Shown here: piece by piece, positions 56,488 through 64,000 of the stretch
Numbering within the stretch: the first letter of the stretch is position 1
Layout: each line of letters starts with the position of its first letter
Source: Ephemerocybe angulata
Lineage: Eukaryota; Basidiomycota; Agaricomycetes; Agaricales; Psathyrellaceae
Assembly (NCBI GenBank): GCA_013368325.1
Contig: JAACJK010000223.1
Coordinates: 1-64,000 of the forward strand
DNA: 64,000 bases
Direction: 5' to 3'
Position numbers and translations under genes: made by a program
Notes under the pieces: model-generated
What the model saw: the letters and a program-made list of their open reading frames with translations, nothing else
Told to the model about the DNA's origin: nothing
Databases searched by the model: none

Positions 56488-56716
56488 ACCAGAGATTCAC
56501 ACGGGAAGCATGTGCAATGAGATGTATTTCGGACCAAGCAGAGGAACAAGGGTGTCGGCCAATAGGATGGAGTTGAGAAACCCGTCTTGTGAATATCATC
56601 TGAGCGAATGTGAAGAAGTACATGAGATGGAGACCCCTCTAGCCCCCTCTCTCCCTGCGACGCACGCCATGAGCAAAGTGTTCCCCATTTTCAAAGGGCT
56701 GACTTACCGGGCACGG

Positions 56717-58550
56717 TCACATATCAAAGATGTCCTTCCCCCATCGAGTCTTACGCTTCGCCTTTGCAACCTCTTTTGCAACCTCTTCAATTGCCTCGAT
56801 CGCCTCTCCGACTTTATCTCCAATCGCCTCTTCGATATTGAGCCATTGTCGAAGCTTCGCTTTCATCTTCAGAGACACAGTGCCCAGAAAGGCCTCGGCT
56901 GGACTTGCGATGTGGCGATGGAGGATTTCACCAACCCACTGGACGAACGAGTGACCGTAGTCGCATGTGCCAGCGAGAAAACCCTCCTATACCCGTATCA
57001 AATACAATACGCGGTTGGAAAGATAGAATCAGTGCTTACATGCGAATAGAGCAGCCAAGCTAGGGTAAGCCCCAGCAGAGATATCACGATTATGAACACA
57101 ACTGATGCCTGCAAGGACTTTCAGATTCAGGATGGGGCGGAATCACAGAACGTCCAAACCTCAAAGTACCCTTCGTATCTGTAGATCACAATTTGATACA
57201 TAGAAAGCCCTAAGTACAGAGAGTTAACAGTCAAGTAAATGAAACGAAGGTCAAATAGGCGTACCTCTGCGCGATTTCCAAATTTTGATTACGGGCTTGT
57301 CTTTGACAACAGTGGATGCCAGGAACTCCTCGTCAATATACGTTTGAGCCTAAAGCGGGATGGATCGGTTGTAAATCATTCTTATACAAGAGAAACTCAC
57401 TGCAACGCATTGAACGAGACCGTCCGCTAGTTCATGCAGAGTTAGGATGGGAATGTAATTGATCCAAGATGAGTACCCTACCTGCATGATGCAAACGCTG
57501 CGACATTTCGTCATGGGCTACGTCCCATACCGATACGGAACCATCATGGTTTCCGCAGATGGCTCTCGATGTGCCCCGCAGAGCTGCTACGACGATAGGA
57601 ACATTCCTCTCACCTTGAAGTTGCAGGTTCAGCTTGCCAACAACCTTTCGATCCTTTAGTGAGTACGCGACAGCCCCAGTGGCCATGTCGCTGATGACAA
57701 GGGTCGAGATATCCGGAAGGGTTACAGAGTAGCCTCTTCGATGAAGCAAATTAGAAATCGTCGTGCTTTTAATCGAGAGTGACATACATTGTAGGCTGGG
57801 AAGTGGTTGGGGGGATGTCCCAAAGCTGAATCGACGTGGAAAGATCCCAACACCTGAATCTTGCATAAACACCAGACTATAGGTGATACACAGTATAATA
57901 GAACTCACACTATGCCATGGTATAGGTATGATACTATCAATTGAGACGAGCGCTTGTGGAAGTGCAGGCTCCGGGGACGTATGGGTTGATCCGTGATTTG
58001 TCGATTCCCATGCAATACGGGTGCTGGAAGGATATCAACAGTAACCCAGGACCCTTGGAACAGTAAATCAGCCCTTTCAATGAGGGGGGCGATCCTGAAT
58101 ATACCTCCTCGCATTTCGCAGGCGATATGGACTTCACTGCCAATCGCCCAAGCCAAACGACCGTTGGATGACGTCGTGATCGCATGAACTGGCGCGCCAA
58201 TTACGCCCGTCTTAGCTGAATGATATGGAGTCTAGATCGAGGGTGGCTTAGATGAGATGTGCGTTCACAGAGGCTATGAGTGTACGTACCTTGAAACTGT
58301 CGATGACAAGAACATCTCCCTTATCCAAACCGGCAAATAGCCTATCTCGTTTATTCTGGTCCCAAGCAATGACTGATATCCCCCCCTTTAGGCCAAGAGT
58401 TGTAATCGCCTGCCCAGTCCTGATGTCCCAGACCACGAGGAGACCGGCATCGTCTCCAGATGCCAGGTGAGGTGAAATAGGTGAGAATTCCAGCCATTTA
58501 ACCCTCGCTTGATGTACCCCTTCCAATTCTTGAGTTCTTTCGAAATGCAT
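56717..58550 (-). CDS. WD40-repeat protein with C-terminal membrane anchor, 467 aa
   Basis: Nine exons, all in phase: 58290-58550, 57909-58231, 57788-57853, 57482-57735, 57401-57426, 57265-57349, 57160-57209, 57040-57108, 56717-56986. Introns are 51-58 nt. The start MHFERTQELEGVHQARVKWL enters the first blade (LASGDDAGLLVVWDIRTGQ). Later blades show CWDLSTSIQLWDIPP, ICGNHDGSVSVWDVAHD and VIKIWKS. A transmembrane helix follows (ASVVFIIVISLLGLTLAWLL), then a charged tail with a coiled coil (AIGDKVGEAIEAIEEVAKEV). The tail end ALYSHEGF-like join and the 26-nt exon were placed by phase. WD40 propellers are protein-interaction platforms; the anchor would hold it on a membrane with the propeller N-terminal. 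Partner unknown. Confidence 0.82.
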
Positions 58551-58870
58551 GGTGGGTCGTTGAGAAGAGAGGTAAGCAGCAGGTAGCACGGCATGCAACA
58601 ACGAGGCGACGACAGGTCCCGATAGAAACATAACATCGCCAAATAATGGATTCGAGGGTCGTATTGGATGTCGATTAGAGTAGAGCGGCCAGTTAATCCT
58701 TGTCTCGGGAGTGTACAGGTATGCATCGAATAGCAACATAGTCATAGTGAAAAAAGTGGGCCTCCCGGCTGTAAGTAACGGGCCATATCTAAGTGTGAAA
58801 ACGGAGGCTGGCGTAAAGACTGCTTCTGTAAAGGATCGTATCATGGATGGCTTGAGAAGTGTGAGAACAG

Positions 58871-61800
58871 CTAAGCATTACGGGTTGTACCAGATCCAGA
58901 AGGTGCTGCTTGAGTACGCGAAGGACCAGCTGTACGACGCCTGGGCCTTTCGGTAAATTCAGCGACGGAAAGTATCTTTAAAGAGACATGTGAGCATCAA
59001 GCAACCCCGCCCTAGTTTGGACTCACCGAGAGGTCGTGATTCAGAGGATTTATGTCTAGCGCCGCCCTTTCCCAGTCATCCAGTGCGGCTAGCCACGGTT
59101 GGTAGAATATATTCTGACTAAGTTTCGTCGGCGCAGTTGATTCATAGGTCTTGTTCGTGTGCTCGCGAATCCGAGTTGTTGATCCTGGGGGGCGGCCTTT
59201 ACGACCAATCTTAGACCGCTTTCGCATACTCGTGTAGTCGTCCAGAGTATGGAGCAAGTTTCCGACAAGGAAAGACCTCCAAACAGGTCGCCGGCGCCTG
59301 TACCGTGTTCGAATATAGACCCCACCGTCAAATTCATCTTCGCTTTCATCGTCACTCATCCCGGCTGCCTTGAGCAGTTTCAGGAGAGAGGCGTGAGTTC
59401 GGAGGTGCGGGAATGCATTGGATGTTGCGAGGCGGGCCTTGTATAGCTAAAAAATAGAATTTGTTAAGCAATGTTGTGATTTGTTCATCGATCAGACGCC
59501 ATACCTTGTTTCTCCTAGTGTAGTTGTTTGTTTTCTTCAAACGGACATGCCGAACTCTGGCGTGGTCCTCGTGAGATGCCTCTGCGTACATGTTGAAGAG
59601 GTGAAGAACGTGGGTCGTCACAATATGCGTCAAGACCTTATCGTTCAGGAAAATGGGAGGGATCGCCTGGCCGTTCTCGAATATGTTGTTAATCGTCCCA
59701 TCTTCTACCGCGGCCTTGAACGAAGCCACGGCTAAGAATATCGCCCGTTTGTTGAATGGATCCCTTGGCCAGCGCTCAAACTCAAAACGAAAGGTTTCAG
59801 GAGAAAGGACGAAGCAACCAGGCCCTTTCCGGATATAGTTTTCGTACTCGTCGTCGGTGAGTGGGACATAGCGACGCAGGGCGATCCCCAGTGCACTTCG
59901 ACCCTCGTTTTCGTCATCATCATCATCTTCCTCCCCGCTTGACCCGGAGGCTCCATCTCCATTTCGAACTCGAAGATTCAGCTTGAGGAGCGTTTCGTCA
60001 ATGTGAATACGAACATATTCCTGGAGAGTGTCAGCCTGGCTACGACCATCAGCATTGAAGGAAGAAACACTTACCTGGAAGAAGGATAGACAAGGGTGAT
60101 GTTTCACCTCTGGTGGAAGCGTCGACTTTCGGTACTTCCTTTCGGGAGTAGGCTGGGACTCCGGATTAGCAAAGGCTCGCTTAAGGAGCTCATTCTGCTC
60201 CTGGCGAATGCGCAAGTCTTCTTCGTGATACCTTTCCTGACGTTCTTCGTACTGGTCCATGCGCGTATTGAGATCTTCGGCCATCTGCTCTAGATGCTCG
60301 CCGTAGAACCTCAGCACGTTATTGATACCCTCAGCTGACGTATGTTCTGAAGGATCAGCGAAGAAATCAGGCTGAGGGTCAGGGGATGGTGTAGGATTCC
60401 TGTAAGAACGCTCCTAGTTTCTCATTAGCATTAGAAACAGCATCGAAAAATGCTTTCAATTCATTATTCACCTTCTTTTTTCTTCCCTTCTTCTTCTTCT
60501 TCTTCTTTTGCGGGTCTTCATCTCCGGAGGAGTTTGAAGGTGGGCCGTCGAAGTCTTCATCGCCTCCACCTCCTCCGCCTCCCCCGCCACCGCTTCCGCC
60601 TGGTGCTCCGCCCCCCGCGTTGGGCCTCATCCCTCGGCTGCCGCCCGCATCCCTCTCTGCGCCGCGCCCACCATTGCCTCGTCTGTAGGGTACTCCCCCC
60701 GTCCCACCTCCTCCACCTCCTCCACCTCCTCCACCTCCTCCACCTCCTCCACCTCCTCCACCTCCTCCACCTCCTCCACCTCCTCCACCTCCTCCACCTC
60801 CTCCACCTCCTCCACCTCCTCCACCTCCTCCACCTCCTCCACCTCCTCCACCTCCTCCACCTCCTCCACCTCCTCCACCTCCTCCACCTCCTCCACCTCC
60901 TCCACCTCCTCCACCTCCTCCACCTCCTCCACCTCCTCCACCTCCTCCACCTCCTCCACCTCCTCCACCTCCTCCACCTCCTCCACCTCCTCCACCTCCT
61001 CCACCTCCTCCACCTCCTCCACCTCCGCCACCTCCGCCACGCCTGCTCCCTCCTCCTCTGTTTCTGCCGTTTCTATCACCACCGCCGCCATCGCCGCCAT
61101 CGCCACCTCGGCCATCGTCCGCGGGAGCGGGGGTTTGCCAGACTGCAGCAGATCTGGGGCTTATCATCCTCGCAACACGGTTCCACAAACTAGAGAGCCT
61201 TCCGCCACTAACTCCATTCCCGCCCGGAACATCGTTTGGATCTGGGGTGTCGTCATTATGGCCAAGCACGTTGTCCGCGCTGTGGTTGTTGCCTTCGTCG
61301 TCAGAGGACTGCACATCGTCCAGCTGGGAGGGCACTTCATGGCGATTCCCTTCGGCATGGGCAATTTGAGTGGCAGTAGGATCGTCCCCATCGTCATCAG
61401 GATCGCCCTCATCGTCATCATGCATGTGGACATCCTCCGACTGTTCCGTTTCGTAGTCAGCATGAGGCGCAAGGTTATCTTCCTGAAGAGGGTTTAGAGT
61501 GGGCTACATAGCAAAAGTATTGACTTACAACTTCGTCTTCGTAATCCTCATCATCCGACGAACTGCGACGCTCTTCGCTTGAGGATTTTTCAAACTCATC
61601 TTCGTCCTCCTCGTATATCGTCGAAGCCGAGGGACCGCGCCCGAGAGTCTATTCGTCAAATCAGTAAGCACCCCACATGTAAAACCAACGGCTTCTTGAT
61701 ACTGACCTTCCTGCGAGGTTGCCTTGATAGCCACTTATTTTGTGTTCCTTGTGACGAAGGTGCATGAGGCGGTGGATTGTCAAAGAATGGGTTTTCATCG

Positions 61801-64000
61801 TCGAAGCCTCCAAGAGCATCTTCTCGCTGTTTACCTCTTGCCTTCTCTGACAGGGGAGCACGGGGGGGAGGGCTTGGTTGGGCCGATCCTTCACTCGCTG
61901 CTGCAGTCGCTGTGAGTAGAGGACCGCGAGGTGAAGGGATCGGGGGCTCTGGTGCACGTTGAGTTTGCGCCTCCCTTGCTGCTCGGGGTTGAGGTAAGTG
62001 GGTCGGGTCTGCCGAGTAATTGTGCGAGGAGAGGTTTCGGGGCAGGGGTTTCGGTGCCGCTGGTTGTCTGGGTTGCTCGGGCTGAATCAAAGTTGAACCT
62101 TGAGCGAAGCCTTGCCATGTGGTTGAACGTCGAAGAGGAGGAGCGTAGTGAGCTGGCGGAGCTCGACCTGCCGCTGTATTGACGGAAGCGGCTACGGGCG
62201 ATGGTCCTGAAGCCCTGGGCGGTGTTTTGGGCAGAGGTGGCGGCATTGGAATGGGCAAACGAGAAGGCAGAGCAAAGGGCGGTAGCGGTAGCGAGTATGA
62301 CGAAGACGCGTCAGGTTCGCGCTGCGGGTGTGGAATCGCGGGGGCTGGGTTGAAGATCGTCGGTCCGATTGAAGGAAGTGCAGCTAGTTGGGGTTCTTGC
62401 AGTGCTCGTTCCGGATTCTGGGCGGGCGTCGGCCCTCCAGACGGTACTGCAGGTATTTGGGGTTGCTGTGGAGGCTGAGCCGCAGGAGCGAAGGCTCTGT
62501 CGGGTCCGGCGAGATTCGCGAAGCCCGCATGAGGTTGTTGGGCTGAGGGAGCTGGCGCTTGCCCAGGGCCCTGGAGAAGCATCGGTGCTCCAGAAGATTG
62601 GGGTCGCGGCGGGAGGTGAACCGCGGGAGCGAAGGCGAAACCCTGATGCCCCGCTTGAGGTTGTTGGGCTGAGGGAGCTGGCGCTTGCCCAGGGCCCTGG
62701 AGAAGCATCGGTGCTCCAGAAGATTGGGGTCGCGGCGGGAGCTGAACCGCGGGAGCGAAGGCGAAACCCTGATGCCCCGCTTGAGGTTGTTGGGCTGAGG
62801 GAGCTGGCGCTTGCCCAGGGCCCTGGAGAAGCATCGGTGCTCCAGAAGATTGGGGTCGCGGCGGGAGGTGAACCGCGGGAGCGAAGGCGAAACCCTGATG
62901 CCCCGCTTGAGGTTGTTGGGCGAAGGGGGCTGGCGCTTGCCCGGGGCCCTGGAGAGGCGTCGGTGCGCCAGAAGATTGGGGTCGCGGCGGGAGCTGAACA
63001 GCGGGTGCGAAGGCTCGTTCAGCCCCCACGATGCCCACGAATCCTCGAAACGGTGCGGAAGGCGGCCTCTGCTGCTCTGAGTGCTGTGTCGAGGCTGTCG
63101 GTGCTTGCCTAAGTACCTGTGGTTGATGCAGCACCCCAGACGCTTCGGGTGGCGACTGTGCATACCGCGTTGGAGCGAGTGGTACTCCAGTGCCAACTGG
63201 ATTACCCGGCTCTTGACGAGCGACACCAGGCGGCTGAGCATGTCGTGCGTCCTGCGATGAAGAGGTAAATGCAAATCCTGATCCTCGAACCGCTTGGGAC
63301 GGCTGAGGCGGATACGGCGTTGAAATATCTGGGGCTTGCCCAGGCCCTTGAAGTTGATTGAGTCCCGTAGCTCTGTTCAGCTGCTGTGGGCCACCTGTAG
63401 AGGGATCGAAGGATTGTCCAGAGCTAGCAATAGGGCCCGATCCTTGAGAAACAGGTATTTGAGCTTGTTGATGGTGTTGGGACGGGGCGGCGAGTACAGA
63501 TCCTGCTTGGCCCGTCGCTTGAAGTTGCTGAGGAGCTTCTAGGGCTTGTGTTGATGGACTCGGCGCATGTCCTGGCATCGAAAGTCCTTCAGGCTCTTGA
63601 TGTGTCGCTGGAGAGCGTTGTGTACTTGTTCGATTATTCGCGGAAGCTCTGGACGGACGATATTCTCGTCCAGCAGGATCTGGGGGCGCACTGTGTCGGG
63701 TAGTTACACTCCGCGATGCTAGACGAGCTGGGGTTGCAGAAGGTTGAGCTGCTGGAGCCCCTGAGGATGAGTGGGAGCCCGTGCCTCGCGAGGGGGGACG
63801 GGTTGCAGTTGGAGGAACGGGAGTATTGTTCCGAACGGATGAACGAAAAGGCGAGGACTCCATGCGTGTCGCAGGCTTAGAAGGCGGGGCATTTGATCCC
63901 CATGGTCTACGAGTTGCGATTGAGTCTGCCGACGCTCGCCTCGCGATACCCTGCTTAGGGATCGGACCTCCATCTGACGATGCCGCCTTTTGAGCTGTAC
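58871..64000 (-). CDS. Very large low-complexity protein, 5' end beyond the window
   Basis: The coding frame is open from the right edge (no stop between 63863 and 64000), so the start lies outside. Exons recognised: 61707-64000, 61529-61648, about 60472-61482, 60075-60399, 59505-60020, 59027-59446, 58871-58975. Parts in order: a ~750-residue Pro/Gln/Ala-rich region with four 42-residue repeats; acidic segments (IYEEDEDEFEKSSSEERRSS); a ~110-residue poly-Gly tract; a Lys-rich patch; a coiled coil (RMDQYEERQERYHEEDLRIR); and a conserved-looking C-terminal domain (YVPLTDDEYENYIRKGPGCF, FEFERWPRDPFNKRAIFLAV). The tail has RRRPVWRSFLVGN and TERPRRRTAGPSRTQ. The exon join near 60400-60472 is one base out of phase, perhaps an indel in the A-rich Lys codons. 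I do not recognise the family. Confidence 0.7.
60704..61040 (-). repeat. 9-bp coding minisatellite (GGTGGAGGA)n
   Basis: About 36 nearly perfect copies of CCTCCACCT (plus strand) encode an uninterrupted poly-Gly stretch of about 110 residues in the large gene. The purity at the 9-bp level, not just at the codon level, points to recent slippage or unequal exchange. Length in the assembly may not be exact. Confidence 0.95.
62500..63010 (-). repeat. Four 126-bp coding tandem repeats (42 residues each)
   Basis: Each unit encodes PPRPQSSGAPMLLQGPGQAP followed by an APSAQQPQAGHQGFAFAPAV-like half. The units are almost identical in DNA, differing mainly by a V(H/Q)L alternation between neighbours. 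This suggests an original 84-residue pair was later duplicated. They lie in the Pro/Gln-rich N-terminal region of the large protein. Confidence 0.9.

Noticed and set aside
56510..57049. 179-codon plus-strand ORF
   Set aside because: Lies opposite the last exons of the WD40 gene, whose splice phases all agree on the minus strand.
60450..61193. Long plus-strand frame rich in LLH repeats and minus-strand frame rich in EEV repeats
   Set aside because: Both are alternative readings of the 9-bp poly-Gly minisatellite; the Gly frame is the one continuous with spliced flanking exons.
62369..63112. 247-codon plus-strand ORF with tandem repeats
   Set aside because: Antisense shadow of the 42-residue repeats in the large minus-strand gene.

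Overview
The window is a chromosome end of a filamentous basidiomycete, most likely an Agaricomycete. It opens with about 12 telomeric CCCTAA (TTAGGG-type) repeats. Its genes have GT-AG introns of roughly 45-90 nt, and the mobile elements are of the kinds known from Agaricomycetes: Ty3/gypsy LTR elements and a CxC2-KDZ transposase. I ran no database search. Family names come from motifs I recognise, and exon models come from splice signals and reading phase that I checked by hand.

Layout. 1-7548 is subtelomeric unit A with a gene for a Ser/Pro-rich protein. It is interrupted by two nested terminal-inverted-repeat (TIR) elements, each flanked by an 8-bp target duplication. 7555-22550 is a nest of Ty3/gypsy remnants. 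E3 has its gag split by a 1.27-kb TIR element. E1 is split by E2. E2 keeps both LTRs but carries a MITE and a 1.5-kb insertion that splits its integrase. 22560-29000 is a mosaic holding members of a small family of putative secreted zinc-finger proteins and several gene fragments.

29500-34660 (unit B) and 41805-47020 (unit C) are further copies of the subtelomeric unit. They form a ~5.2-kb inverted repeat, each with an intact copy of the Ser/Pro-rich gene. Between them lie a cluster of the palindrome GTGATGCATCAC and an 11-exon KDZ transposase gene that is open except for one TGA codon. 47100-53150 is a ~300-bp-period degenerate satellite with two more secreted zinc-finger family members. From about 54000 the sequence looks like ordinary chromosome: a small membrane protein, a degraded gene, a nine-exon WD40 protein with a membrane anchor, and a very large low-complexity protein gene that runs off the right edge.

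How it fits together. Four processes are visible: duplication of the subtelomeric unit, nested transposition, recurrent nonsense codons that could be CGA-to-TGA changes (consistent with cytosine deamination at CpG), and dispersal of a secreted zinc-finger family. The most checkable new observation is the pair of 8-bp-TSD TIR elements, because subtelomere copy C preserves the unoccupied target site of the outer one.
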